64,000 nucleotides of DNA from Marinomonas maritima (GCF_024435075.2 NZ_JAMZEG020000001.1:1116001-1180000), one strand, 5' to 3'; positions 9,740 to 18,476 are shown, counted from the first letter of the stretch. Translations and numbers: made by a program. The notes: generated by a model from the letters alone, not told the origin.

Positions 9740-10054
9740 TTAGAAATCATGTGGGCTGAGCCATATTTTAACTTGTTGATTTCCAAGATAGCTTATTTTT
9801 CCAGAATAGCGAGCTACGCCGCTGGAACTGAATTCGAATTTGTAGACTCTTTTAATCTTTACTTGCCCCTGATGCCAAGTCGGTCTCCACTTATTACCCG
9901 CAACACTGCCCTCCAATAATTGTAGGTTAAGTGCTTCACAGTGTTGTTTTACTTTTATGAGAGCTTGTTCTCGAATAGTTGCATTGCTCCACCATGTATA
10001 GATGATTGTAGCAATCAAAAGAAAAATAACAATGTCTGAGAGTTGTAAGTTCAT
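9740..10054 (-). CDS. DUF3301 membrane-anchored protein
   Basis: This 104-residue protein has one N-terminal membrane helix (IVIFLLIATIIYTWW) followed by a short cytosolic domain with ALIKVKQHCEALNLQLLEGSV and RVYKFEFSSSGVARYSGKISY. This matches the small DUF3301 family of gammaproteobacteria, of unknown function. I preferred the ATG giving MNLQLSD over an in-frame TTG three codons earlier. It sits alone between the chemoreceptor and the flavodoxin operon terminator. Confidence 0.75.
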   Translation of the reverse strand: MNLQLSDIVIFLLIATIIYTWWSNATIREQALIKVKQHCEALNLQLLEGSVAGNKWRPTWHQGQVKIKRVYKFEFSSSGVARYSGKISYLGNQQVKIWLSPHDF

Positions 10055-10135
10055 GTATGCCAACTATGTATCAATGAAGTTTTAACATGATAGCGAATAG
10101 TGGTTAGAAAAAAACAGTCTTTAGGGAAAGAAATA

Positions 10136-10177
10136 CGTGGCTACCTCTAAGCAGGAGAGAAAGGAGAGGTAGCCACG
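10136..10177 (-). terminator. Strong hairpin ending the AraC-flavodoxin operon
   Basis: A perfect 13-bp inverted repeat (CGTGGCTACCTCT at 10136-10148, its complement at 10165-10177) has a 16-base loop. Read on the minus strand it is followed by TATTTCTTT, a weak U-tract. It lies just after the last codons of the flavodoxin and the possible short ORF. Confidence 0.6.
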
Positions 10178-10181
10178 CTCT

Positions 10182-10292
10182 TTACGCTTTGTAGGAAATC
10201 ATACAATTATCATCATTGATGAAAGCAAAATCTGGGCATTCAGGGCAGTGAATGTTTGAGAAACCAAATTTGAGTCGTTTGCTTAAATACAA
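10182..10292 (-). CDS. Possible short cysteine-motif ORF after the flavodoxin gene
   Basis: An open frame of 46 codons runs from just inside the flavodoxin stop to a TAA next to the operon hairpin. From an in-frame TTG it encodes about 36 residues: MYLSKRLKFGFSNIHCPECP, then DFAFINDDNCMISYKA. A CxxC and a third Cys suggest a small metal-binding or redox peptide. There is no ATG start and no clear ribosome site, so it may be untranslated. The placement inside an iron-type operon and the tight fit to the terminator are the only support. Confidence 0.25.
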   Translation of the reverse strand: MYLSKRLKFGFSNIHCPECPDFAFINDDNCMISYKA

Positions 10293-10311
10293 TGGCCAGT
10301 CAGGTAATAAT

Positions 10312-10848
10312 TTATACGGTTTCTACAGCTCTTTCAGCGTAAAGTTGGATAACCCACTGCTCAATGCGTTGGTCAGTGAGTTCAAATTGTTGGTCTTCGT
10401 CTATTGCTAAACCAATGAAGTGCTCTTTATTTACAATACAGGCTCTTGATGCTTCGAATTCATAACCTTCGGTTGACCATTGACCAATAAAAGTGGCATT
10501 AGAGGGCAATAATTTTTCGTAAAGCCACCCCATTGCATCAACAAAATAGTCGCCATAACCAAATTGATCGCCTAATCCGTATAAGGCGATGGCGGTATTT
10601 CCTAGTGATAGGTCACTTAAATTGTCTCCAATGTCTTCCCAGTCAGATTGAATACCCCCAAAATCCCAAGTAGGGATGCCTAAAATGAGCATGGAATAAT
10701 GTTCAAGTTGGCTAAGTTCTATGTCTTTGATGTCAAACAAGTCTACCTGCTCACCAAGCTCTTGCCATTGTTTTGCAATTTTATGCCCAACCTCTTCTGT
10801 ATTATTTGTGTCGGTGCCGTAAATAAGGGCTATGGATGAATGAACCAT
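10312..10848 (-). CDS. Long-chain flavodoxin
   Basis: This 178-residue FMN protein has the phosphate loop YGTDTNNTEEVGHKI at residue about 10 (T/S-x-T-x-N-T type). It also has the long-chain insertion with LGIPTWDFGGIQSDWED and YGLGDQFGYGDYFVDAMG, and ends with an EQWVIQLYAE helix. It would carry single electrons in place of ferredoxin. It starts 21 bases after the AraC regulator gene and is almost certainly cotranscribed with it from a promoter overlapped by a Fur-like box. An iron-starvation substitute for ferredoxin is therefore the likely role. fldA and fldB are not distinguishable here, so no symbol is given. Confidence 0.9.
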   Translation of the reverse strand: MVHSSIALIYGTDTNNTEEVGHKIAKQWQELGEQVDLFDIKDIELSQLEHYSMLILGIPTWDFGGIQSDWEDIGDNLSDLSLGNTAIALYGLGDQFGYGDYFVDAMGWLYEKLLPSNATFIGQWSTEGYEFEASRACIVNKEHFIGLAIDEDQQFELTDQRIEQWVIQLYAERAVETV

Positions 10849-10869
10849 ATTTAATACTGTTCCTATTAC

Positions 10870-11757
10870 TTAATGAATTTGTTCGTATTGGTGACTGCTG
10901 ACACCAAAGTGTTTAATAAAAGCGGCTTCAAATTGAGCTTCAGAAAAGCCACTTTGAGCAACAATATGCGGCTTTGCAGCAGGGTTTTGTCTAAGTAGTG
11001 CTGCCGCGGACTTGATGCGACTACGAGAACGGTAGTTCTCAATGGACTGTCCAACAATTAAATAAAACCCAATGGCGAGTGCTTCTGTATTGAGCTCAAC
11101 TTTTTGTGCTAAATATTTGATGTCTAAGGCGTCGTGCTCCGGCATCTCTAAAAGATTTTGGGCATGGAATAACTTACTTTGACAGTCTTCACATTGTGAC
11201 AAATGGCTAAGCATTTGCAGCTGCTCTATTAAGGTAAACATTAGAGAGTACAAATGCCCTGCAAGGCTAATTGAATGGCCCTTATGAGACAAGATAGGCT
11301 GTACGGTTCTGGTGGTTCTTTCTGTAATAGGGAGCTTTATAACAGCGTTTTCATTCCCTAAACTGTGCCGCATGGAGGTGAAATGCTGAATAATTTGATC
11401 TTCTGTTTCACCTAGTACTGATGCCAAATGTGCTGGACTAATGCGTACCTGTAGTAGACTGTGTTCTTTGTTTTTTGCTATGAAAAAATGACCACTGATA
11501 TTTTGTTCTTGGTATGAAATCTGTATCGAATCTATATCTTTTACTGTTTTTATCGGTTTTGTACCCAGAAAAGAGAAATACAATCCGGGTTGTGCTTCTT
11601 CATGAATAGAAAGATCAGTGTTGGCACTTAAATGCTGATTAAGCAGCTGTAGATTTGGAAGTAGGGCACGTTGTTGTTTATGACCAGATAGCCAAGGAGT
11701 GACTTCTTCTTTTATTTCCCCTGCATTGTCATATACATCACGCATGTTTACTTGCAT
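10870..11757 (-). CDS. AraC family transcriptional regulator, PchR-like
   Basis: This 295-residue protein has an N-terminal sensing domain and a C-terminal AraC DNA-binding domain with two helix-turn-helix units. Linker and recognition regions include SIENYRSRSRIKSAAALLRQ and IVAQSGFSEAQFEAAFIKHF. LFHAQNLLEMPEHDALDIKYLA before the first HTH is typical of siderophore-linked PchR/YbtA-type regulators. No siderophore genes are nearby; the partner is the flavodoxin downstream. Its promoter carries a Fur-like box over the -10 region, and a long inverted repeat lies just upstream. The effector is unknown. Family sure, iron-linked function inferred. Confidence 0.82.
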   Translation of the reverse strand: MQVNMRDVYDNAGEIKEEVTPWLSGHKQQRALLPNLQLLNQHLSANTDLSIHEEAQPGLYFSFLGTKPIKTVKDIDSIQISYQEQNISGHFFIAKNKEHSLLQVRISPAHLASVLGETEDQIIQHFTSMRHSLGNENAVIKLPITERTTRTVQPILSHKGHSISLAGHLYSLMFTLIEQLQMLSHLSQCEDCQSKLFHAQNLLEMPEHDALDIKYLAQKVELNTEALAIGFYLIVGQSIENYRSRSRIKSAAALLRQNPAAKPHIVAQSGFSEAQFEAAFIKHFGVSSHQYEQIH

Positions 11758-11776
11758 CGTATGTTGCCTCTAATCT

Positions 11777-11818
11777 GATAATGGTTATCATTAAAGAGTT
11801 TTTTTCAATCCAATGCAA
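11777..11818 (-). promoter_or_regulatory. Promoter of the AraC-flavodoxin operon with overlapping Fur-like box
   Basis: On the minus strand, TTGCAT (11813-11818) and TTTAAT (11790-11795) are spaced by exactly 17 bases. The box GATAATGGTTATCATTAAA (11777-11795 on plus) matches 15 of 19 positions of the classic Fur consensus and covers the -10 hexamer and start site. That is the usual layout for iron-dependent repression. Confidence 0.65.
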
Positions 11819-11853
11819 GTGATTCTCATTAAAAAATGTGTATGAGAATCACT
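11818..11853. promoter_or_regulatory. Perfect 12-bp inverted repeat upstream of the AraC gene
   Basis: AGTGATTCTCAT (11818-11829) and ATGAGAATCACT (11842-11853) are separated by 12 bases. Each arm contains a GATTCTCAT half-site as seen in Fur boxes. It lies immediately upstream of the -35 hexamer, so it may be a second Fur site or the binding site of an activator. Downstream T-runs are absent, so it is not an obvious terminator for dctD. Confidence 0.45.
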
Positions 11854-11896
11854 TTATTGATATTTTTATCTGATATGCACAGTGAAATAGGATCAA

Positions 11897-13267
11897 TCAA
11901 TCTAAATAATCGGTTCTATTTAGGCCGTATTTCTGCATTTTTTGATTGAGTGTTCTGCGTGGAAGTTGAAGCTGCTCCAGAACAAGTTGAATATTACCCT
12001 TTTGTTGTCGAATGCTTGCCTCAATTAAACTGCGTTCAAACTCTTGTACCTTAACGCTCAATGGGAGGGGGGTGATCGTATCTATGTCATCTTGGGCCTG
12101 ATAACCAGCCAAAATCTTAGCTACGCTGGTATTGGGCTCTAAAGCATAACGTAGCGCAACATTTCTTAACTCACGAACATTGCCTGGCCATCCGTATAAA
12201 GTCAGTGTCTCATGATCTATCGGACTAAGTTGTCTAAAATCTCCGCCACGCTCTTTGACCGCCATGCGACAGAAATGCTCAAAAAGTAGCGGGATATCAG
12301 ACCCTCGGTTACGCAAGTCAGGGAGGTGTATTTGCGATACATTGAGGCGAAAGAATAAGTCTTGTCTGAAATTTTCTAATGTTTGTAAGTCGCTTTTTGC
12401 TGCTGCGACAACGCGTAGGTCTATTTTTATTATATTGTTGCTGCCGACACGTTCTAGTTGATTTTCTTGTAAGACGCGAAGTAATTTGATTTGCATTGCA
12501 AGTGGCATACTTTCTATTTCATCTAGAAATAAAGTGCCGCCACTGGCGTGTTCGAGCTTTCCAATTCTTTGTTTATTGGCGCTGGTAAAGGCACCGGCTT
12601 CATGACCAAATAGCTCGCTTTCAAACAATTCAGCAGGGATGGCTGCGCAGTTTATTGCAACGAATGGGCTGGTGTTTCTAGGGCTGCAGTCATGCAGTGC
12701 CTTTGCTACTAGTTCTTTGCCACAGCCTGTTTTGCCATAAACAATAACGTGAGTGTCCATGCTAGCAAAGGTATAAATTTGTTGTCTGACTCGAATGATT
12801 TGTTCATTTTGGCCAATAATAGTTTCTTCTAGACCATGTAAGTCTCCGAGGTATTGTGATTGGTTCGCGTGCTGTAGTTGAACTTCTCGGAGTTGAATGG
12901 CTTTTGCGACGGTTTGCAATAGTCTGTTTGGATCAAAGGGCTTTTCAAGGAAGTCAAAAGCACCATCACGCAATGCGTTGACTGCTGTGTCTATGTCTCC
13001 ATGGCCGGTAATTAGGATAAAGGGCAGTTCATGCTCTTTTGAAAGGCAATGGCTCATTAGGGTTAGACCATCAATGGGCGTCATGCGAATGTCACTGACA
13101 ATTATGCAAGACATGCCGACGTTAAATCGATCAATTAGTTCTTGAGCTTCATGAAATTCTCTTACTGCATAATTTGATAGGCGCAACCATTGTGCTGTCG
13201 TCGAGCGAACGATATCGTCATCATCAAGCAACCAGATTTCAACGGGATTGATCGTATTTTTTTCCAT
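11897..13267 (-). CDS. dctD: Sigma-54-dependent response regulator, DctD-like
   Basis: The 456-residue protein has a receiver domain (residues 8-125, phospho-Asp in IIVSDIRMTPIDGL), a central AAA+ domain and a C-terminal Fis-type HTH (NIQLVLEQLQLPRRTLNQKM). The AAA+ domain has Walker A YGKTGCGKELVAKAL, Walker B GGTLFLDEIES and an arginine-rich second region. The sigma-54 contact loop reads GAFTSA instead of the usual GAFTGA. It starts one base after the stop of the DctB-like kinase, so the pair is cotranscribed. Known DctB/DctD pairs switch on C4-dicarboxylate uptake; no TRAP or DctA gene is in view, so the target is inferred only. Confidence 0.85.
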   Translation of the reverse strand: MEKNTINPVEIWLLDDDDIVRSTTAQWLRLSNYAVREFHEAQELIDRFNVGMSCIIVSDIRMTPIDGLTLMSHCLSKEHELPFILITGHGDIDTAVNALRDGAFDFLEKPFDPNRLLQTVAKAIQLREVQLQHANQSQYLGDLHGLEETIIGQNEQIIRVRQQIYTFASMDTHVIVYGKTGCGKELVAKALHDCSPRNTSPFVAINCAAIPAELFESELFGHEAGAFTSANKQRIGKLEHASGGTLFLDEIESMPLAMQIKLLRVLQENQLERVGSNNIIKIDLRVVAAAKSDLQTLENFRQDLFFRLNVSQIHLPDLRNRGSDIPLLFEHFCRMAVKERGGDFRQLSPIDHETLTLYGWPGNVRELRNVALRYALEPNTSVAKILAGYQAQDDIDTITPLPLSVKVQEFERSLIEASIRQQKGNIQLVLEQLQLPRRTLNQKMQKYGLNRTDYLD

Positions 13268-13268
13268 G

Positions 13269-15350
13269 TTAAGCCTTTAACAGTGTTAATCGAAATACCA
13301 GTAGCGAGTCATCATTATGGCTTGCTGTCAGTGTTCCATTCATGTCTTTTGCTAAGTTTGCGCTGATAGCAAGCCCGAGCCCTAATCCTTTGCCAATAGG
13401 TTTTGTTGTAAAAAATGGCTCAAAAATATGTGTAGTCTTACTTTTTTCGATTCCTGGGCCATTGTCTTGGTAGCTTATGGTTATTTGGTTACTATGGTTC
13501 TGCAACGATATTTTAATATTTGGTATGATTTTTAGTTCAGAACAGGCTTGAACTGAATTGCTAATTAGATTTGAAAATATTCTTTCTAGCCTAGTAGGCT
13601 CAGCAATTACCATATCTAAGTCGTTTAGCTCAATTTCCCAGTGTACGCCATGAACGTCATCACCAAGACTCTCAATAGCTCGCTTAACAGAATTTTTTAT
13701 GGACGTTGGCGCAAGTTGTTCGGGTCTTCGGTAGGCGAGTACTTTTAATTCACTGGTTAATTTTTGCATTCTTACCACAAGGGATTCTAAATCAATGAGT
13801 GTTTTTAACGCTTGCTCCGAGTCTTGGCGTTTTAGTAATAGCTCTGCGGTATAAGCCAGTGTTCTGATACCTGTTAGCGGCTGGTTTAGTTCGTGGGCAA
13901 TGGCGGTCGACATTTGTCCTATGGCAGCAAGTTTCTCTGTTCTTAATAGTTCTTTTTGTGCGGCTTCTAAGGCTTTGGTTCGTTCCAATACGCGTTCTTC
14001 TAGCCGAGAATTTGCTTCTAATAAACTCAGTTCTGCTTTTTTACGCTTGCTGATGTCGAGCAAAGTCACCAAGTAGCCTTGGGATTCGCTCCATTTTAAT
14101 GAGGAAACGGATAGTAGTGCAGGGAAGGTTTGGCCATTGTCTTTTTGCAGTACGACTTCTTGTTCTAATAAGTTTGTTGCGTGTGGTGGGGTGTTTATCT
14201 CTTGTGTTTGTAAAGATTTAATAAAGGACAGTGCGCTCTGGTTTTCTGGGCAGTCAGGTAAAAATTCGTACAGGTAATGCTCGTTAAGTTGAGCTCTTTG
14301 TCCAAAGTAACGAAGTCCCATAGGGTTAACAAATGATATTTCGCCACGCTTGGTAAGCTGTAGAAGTCCAACATGGGTGTTTTCAATCAAGACTCGTTGG
14401 CGCTGGGCACTATTGGCGATGAGGATTTCGTTTTCTAGCTTGGACGCAATTTTTAGGGAGCGCTCTCGGCGATATAGCCAAAATAAGAAGATTAAGGCAA
14501 ATACACCTAAGCTAATAAAGGCAATGTTTTGAGCTTTCTTTTGTATGATTTTTAAGTTGGACAAATAATGAATTTGCCATTTTAGGTCGTCTAAAGTGAC
14601 ATTTTGTAGCAGATAATTTTTACCGTTTAGATGATAAATTTTAGACCGAGTCTTATTTAAAAACTGAACGTCGGTATGGTTCACTAACCAGTCACTGACT
14701 AAAAGACGGTTAAGTCTATTGGCTAAAAAAATGAGGTTATTCTGATCTGTCATAACGACTAAGTCTTCAAGGAGGTTCCAGCGTTCAATTAAATCACTAA
14801 CGTTAATTTTGACTGCTACAGCGCCCGCCAGTCCGGTTGATGTATACACTGGAGCAAGTACAAGATGAGCTGATTTATATTGTTCAGGGTTATAACCAGA
14901 GACAAGAATGTATTCACCTTGTTGCTCTTTCAGTACGTTACTCAGGTCTTGCTTGTTAAAGTAGTCATCTAAATTGAAGTGAGGCGACTGCTCACTTGAG
15001 ATAAGAAGATCGCCCTGTGCAGAAAGAATGAACCAATCTTGAGTTTTGGATACGTGCGTAAGGTCTTCGAGCTGTCGTTGTAGGCGCTGTGTTAATTCTT
15101 CGTTGCTTGTGTCATTCATAAACGCTAATAACGTTGGATTATCTGCAAGAGCATAGGGAAGAATGTGGTAGTTTTTTAATTCATTTCTCAATTCAATAAC
15201 GTAATCGAGAAGCTGATCTTGGCCTTCAGAGTGTTTGTCTATAATAAGCGCTTGATAGGCAACGGTGTTTACACCAAAGAAGAGCAAGGTAAGTGCAGCG
15301 CATCCGAAGGATAAGAAAAAAAGGCGATGTTTACGGAAGTGTGAAATCAA
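13269..15350 (-). CDS. dctB: Sensor histidine kinase, DctB-like
   Basis: This 693-residue kinase has a membrane helix at about residues 10-30 and a large periplasmic double-Cache type sensor region (about 31-275). A second helix (NIAFISLGVFALIFLFWLY) follows, then a PAS domain (about 320-440), a coiled coil, the dimerisation/phosphoacceptor box AIAHELNQPLTGIRTLA (His near 483) and an ATPase domain ending DNGPGIE...GLGLGLAISANLA. Two helices around a Cache sensor plus the HELNQPL box fit the DctB group, which senses succinate, malate or fumarate outside the cell. The added PAS domain is not in the best-studied DctB, so the ligand may differ. Confidence 0.82.
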   Translation of the reverse strand: MISHFRKHRLFFLSFGCAALTLLFFGVNTVAYQALIIDKHSEGQDQLLDYVIELRNELKNYHILPYALADNPTLLAFMNDTSNEELTQRLQRQLEDLTHVSKTQDWFILSAQGDLLISSEQSPHFNLDDYFNKQDLSNVLKEQQGEYILVSGYNPEQYKSAHLVLAPVYTSTGLAGAVAVKINVSDLIERWNLLEDLVVMTDQNNLIFLANRLNRLLVSDWLVNHTDVQFLNKTRSKIYHLNGKNYLLQNVTLDDLKWQIHYLSNLKIIQKKAQNIAFISLGVFALIFLFWLYRRERSLKIASKLENEILIANSAQRQRVLIENTHVGLLQLTKRGEISFVNPMGLRYFGQRAQLNEHYLYEFLPDCPENQSALSFIKSLQTQEINTPPHATNLLEQEVVLQKDNGQTFPALLSVSSLKWSESQGYLVTLLDISKRKKAELSLLEANSRLEERVLERTKALEAAQKELLRTEKLAAIGQMSTAIAHELNQPLTGIRTLAYTAELLLKRQDSEQALKTLIDLESLVVRMQKLTSELKVLAYRRPEQLAPTSIKNSVKRAIESLGDDVHGVHWEIELNDLDMVIAEPTRLERIFSNLISNSVQACSELKIIPNIKISLQNHSNQITISYQDNGPGIEKSKTTHIFEPFFTTKPIGKGLGLGLAISANLAKDMNGTLTASHNDDSLLVFRLTLLKA

Positions 15351-15398
15351 AGAGAGTCTCGCTAGCCTTTATTATGTTAGCCAGTTTACAGAGTTTAA

Positions 15399-16355
15399 TT
15401 ATATTAGGCTAAAACTGCGTAACAAAGTAACGCCAATACTAGTAGTAATCAAGGATACGATGGTGGTAATCACAATGATATTTGCGGCAAGCGCTGAGTT
15501 ACCATTCATTGCGCGCACCATAATATAGCTTGCTGATGCGGTAGGGGCGGATGACATAAGAAATAGGACGCCAAGTTCCATGCCTCTGTACCCTAATAAA
15601 TAGCCGCCATAAGTGAGTGCGAAAGGGATAAAGATAAGCTTTCCCGCCGAGGCCATCATGGCTCCTAGCATGCCACTTTTCAAAGACTTAAAACTCAATG
15701 ATGCTCCGGCACATAATAAGGCTAATGGTAGCGTCATTTGCGCGAAGTAATCGCCGGCTTTGTACAGTGCTATTGGCAATGTTATGCCTGTGAGAGTAGA
15801 CGCAAAAGCGGCCATTATCGCAATAATAAGCGGATTTTTTACGATGCCTTTTAGTATGTTTTTTATATTGGCGTTACCCCCTAAACCACGACTCAAACCG
15901 ATGACAGATAATATATTAAATAAAATCGTTACACCGCCTAAGTAAATGGAAGCAACGGTAAAAACCTCGTCACCATAGGCATTAACGCAATAAGCTAAAC
16001 CAATGATTCCCATATTGGAGCGGAAAGCGCCCTGTGCTAAAACAGCGCGTTCGGCTTTGTCTGAAATCCAAATGGACATTATTAGCTCTAGTGCAATGTA
16101 GGTAAGTGTGACGGCAACGATGGCGTAAATAACCAAGGATAAGTCGGTACTACTTGATAGCTCTGTTTTGGAAATACTGATAAAGAGTAGAGCAGGAAGA
16201 GTGACGTTAAACACTAATTTAGAAGCAACATCAATGAAGTTGTCATTGATGATTCGTATACGGTATAGGACAACGCCCAATACCAATATCAAAAATATTG
16301 GCATGGTGATAGAGAAAGAAAATACCAATACGTCTAAAAAATTGTTCAACGCCAT
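15399..16355 (-). CDS. AEC family (auxin efflux carrier-like) transporter
   Basis: The 318-residue protein is strongly hydrophobic with about ten membrane helices. AEC features include NVTLPALLFISISKT near residue 50, AQGAFRSNMGIIGLAY near 125, the repeat-half LPLALLCAGASLSF near 210 and SSAPTASASYIMVRAMNGN near 270. Bacterial members move malonate, malate or other organic anions. It ends about 48 bases before the dctB start on the same strand, so it may share regulation with, or be upstream in one transcript with, the DctB/DctD pair. Substrate not deducible. Confidence 0.85.
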   Translation of the reverse strand: MALNNFLDVLVFSFSITMPIFLILVLGVVLYRIRIINDNFIDVASKLVFNVTLPALLFISISKTELSSSTDLSLVIYAIVAVTLTYIALELIMSIWISDKAERAVLAQGAFRSNMGIIGLAYCVNAYGDEVFTVASIYLGGVTILFNILSVIGLSRGLGGNANIKNILKGIVKNPLIIAIMAAFASTLTGITLPIALYKAGDYFAQMTLPLALLCAGASLSFKSLKSGMLGAMMASAGKLIFIPFALTYGGYLLGYRGMELGVLFLMSSAPTASASYIMVRAMNGNSALAANIIVITTIVSLITTSIGVTLLRSFSLI

Positions 16356-16370
16356 TCCTTAGAGAAAACT

Positions 16371-17051
16371 TTATTGATCGTTGTTTTCGAAGCGATATCC
16401 CGCGCCATAAACTGAGTGAATAACATTCAATTCCGGTGCAACAGCGGAGATTTTTTTGCGCAGTTTTTTGATATGACTATCAATCGTGCGATCACTTACT
16501 ACTCGGCTATCAGCATAGATACTCTTCATTATAAGGTCGCGACCGAAAACGCGGCCAGGTTCTTTTATAAGTAATTGAAGTAACTGAAACTCAACGGTTG
16601 TTAGATCGATTAGTTCACCTTTATAAGTTACTCGTAGACGATCTACATCCATGTCAAAACCATCGGTTCTTGGCGATTCAGCTTGATCTAGTTCAACACG
16701 GCGTAAATTTGCTTTCACGCGCGCTACAATTTCTCGTGGGCTGAACGGTTTGCATACATAATCATCTGCGCCCATTTCTAAGCCAATTAAACGATCAATT
16801 TCTTCTGCTTTTGCAGTGACCATAATGATAGGAACACCGCTGAATTGGCGCACCTGTTTGCAGATTTCAACGCCATCTAAACCTGGTAACATTAGATCGA
16901 GTAGAATGATATCTACTTGATTGTTTTTAATGTAATTGACAGCAATGTCTCCACGATCAAGGTGGTGATGTTCGTAGCCTGCTTGCTCTAAATAAGCGGA
17001 CATTAATTCTGCTAATTTCGGCTCGTCTTCAATAATTAGTACTTTACTCAT
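16371..17051 (-). CDS. baeR: OmpR-family response regulator, BaeR-like
   Basis: This 226-residue protein has a receiver domain (VLIIEDEPKLAELMSAYLEQ; phospho-Asp in DIILLDLMLPGLDG; MVTAKAEEIDRLIGLEMGAD) and a winged-helix domain from about 130 to 222 (SDRTIDSHIKKLRKKI). The EEIDRLIGLEMGADDYVCKP stretch is close to E. coli BaeR, which controls envelope stress and efflux genes. It lies 18 bases after the kinase gene, in one operon. Orthology to BaeR is from motif memory; the OmpR-family call is certain. Confidence 0.85.
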   Translation of the reverse strand: MSKVLIIEDEPKLAELMSAYLEQAGYEHHHLDRGDIAVNYIKNNQVDIILLDLMLPGLDGVEICKQVRQFSGVPIIMVTAKAEEIDRLIGLEMGADDYVCKPFSPREIVARVKANLRRVELDQAESPRTDGFDMDVDRLRVTYKGELIDLTTVEFQLLQLLIKEPGRVFGRDLIMKSIYADSRVVSDRTIDSHIKKLRKKISAVAPELNVIHSVYGAGYRFENNDQ

Positions 17052-17069
17052 AATATTATTTATTCCATA

Positions 17070-18476
17070 TCAGTTTAAAGGGAATTCTATTCTTATTCCT
17101 AAGCCGCCATCAGGGGAGTGATAAGCACTGATGGTGCCTTGGTGTCCATCCACAATATTAGAGCAAATAGCAAGGCCTAAGCCTCTTCCGCCAGTTGCTC
17201 TGTTTCTTGAGTTTTCAACACGATAAAATTGTTCAAAGATTTTGTTCTTTTCTTCTTCGTCGACACCTGGTGCGGTATCTTCAAAAAGTATAATGACTTT
17301 TTTATTCTGCTTTGAAAGCTTAATAATTAATTTTCCAGGTGCATTTGTATACTTTTGTGAGTTATTCATCAGATTCAAAAAGAGTTGATGTAATCGATCT
17401 GCATCACCTGTCATAACAATAGGTTTTTTCTGAGAATATTCAAACTCTAATTCTAATCCAGCTTCGTTAAAAAGAAGCATCATGGATTGAACGGTTTGCT
17501 CCATAATGTCATTTATTGAAACCTCATCCATGTCGTAATTCAAACTGCCCATATCATGCATGGATAATTGATTTAAGTCATCAATTAGGCGGGCAATATG
17601 GATCGTTTCTTGATGTAGCGATGCGAGACTTTCAGGCGACACCTTAATAATACCGTCCTGCATTGCTTCAATTTCTCCCCTGAGTATTGCCACCGGTGTT
17701 CTCAATTCATGCGCGGTATCCGCTACCCAGCGTTTACGTGCTTCTCTAGTATGCTCTAACGTGCAGGCTAAGTTATTTAAGTCACAACTGAGACTGGCTA
17801 ATTCGTCGGCGCCTTTTACCGTTATTCTAGTGTCATACTTTCCAGCGGCCAGTTTTTTTGTCGCTCGCTGCATAGAACAAATTGGACGACTTAACCACTG
17901 TGCCAATGGCCATGTTAAAAGTGCCGCAATTGCTAGCATGAACGCGGATATAAGCAAGAATGCTTCACCTTGTTGGCGAACAAAGCGTAATGTTTGGTCT
18001 TGAACCAACTCTCTAATTGAACGTAGGCCAACATAACCGACAATTTTCTTATTGACTCTTACTGCGTGAACTTCTGCATCAGTGAAGAGAGTCTTTCCAA
18101 TAATGGGCTTCTGTTGGCCATCAAATAAGAGGAAACGCTGACGATAATACTGTGACGGGTAAATCAAGTCTAAGTTAGGTGTGCTAGGAGGTGGCACTAA
18201 ATCTCTTAAATTTTCAAGCTTGGCTTTGTGCCATTCGTTTTCCATTCGGCTTTCTTGGACCAAAAAATACCAATCATCATAATATATGTAGAGGTTGGCG
18301 GTTCTGTTCGCCATTTGCTCTAAAAAATCACGGTCTCGTTCCGTTGCGTAAGAGACAAAGCCTCTATCAAAGCTCCATTGGAATACCTGCCACATAGAAA
18401 CAATGAGTAGGATGTTGCTCAAAACAAAAACTGCAAAAAGTTTATGCCGAATTTTTAACCCTTTGGTAATGGCCAT
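17070..18476 (-). CDS. baeS: Sensor histidine kinase, BaeS-like
   Basis: The 468-residue kinase has helices at about 14-33 and 172-192 around a 140-residue periplasmic domain. HAMP follows (about 190-240), then the H-box RKRWVADTAHELRTPVAILR (His near 256) and an ATPase domain with NLMNNSQKYTN and GGRGLGLAICSNIV. The text around the H-box, continuing GEIEAMQDGI, closely follows E. coli BaeS. The periplasmic domain includes IYYDDWYFLVQ. It is the first gene of the kinase-regulator operon. The gene is divergent from the acyltransferase, with about 240 bases between in which I saw no other gene. Confidence 0.85.
   Translation of the reverse strand: MAITKGLKIRHKLFAVFVLSNILLIVSMWQVFQWSFDRGFVSYATERDRDFLEQMANRTANLYIYYDDWYFLVQESRMENEWHKAKLENLRDLVPPPSTPNLDLIYPSQYYRQRFLLFDGQQKPIIGKTLFTDAEVHAVRVNKKIVGYVGLRSIRELVQDQTLRFVRQQGEAFLLISAFMLAIAALLTWPLAQWLSRPICSMQRATKKLAAGKYDTRITVKGADELASLSCDLNNLACTLEHTREARKRWVADTAHELRTPVAILRGEIEAMQDGIIKVSPESLASLHQETIHIARLIDDLNQLSMHDMGSLNYDMDEVSINDIMEQTVQSMMLLFNEAGLELEFEYSQKKPIVMTGDADRLHQLFLNLMNNSQKYTNAPGKLIIKLSKQNKKVIILFEDTAPGVDEEEKNKIFEQFYRVENSRNRATGGRGLGLAICSNIVDGHQGTISAYHSPDGGLGIRIEFPLN

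Noticed and set aside
11818..11853. Inverted repeat as a terminator for dctD
   Set aside because: No T-run follows on the minus strand, and the arms look like protein-binding half-sites.
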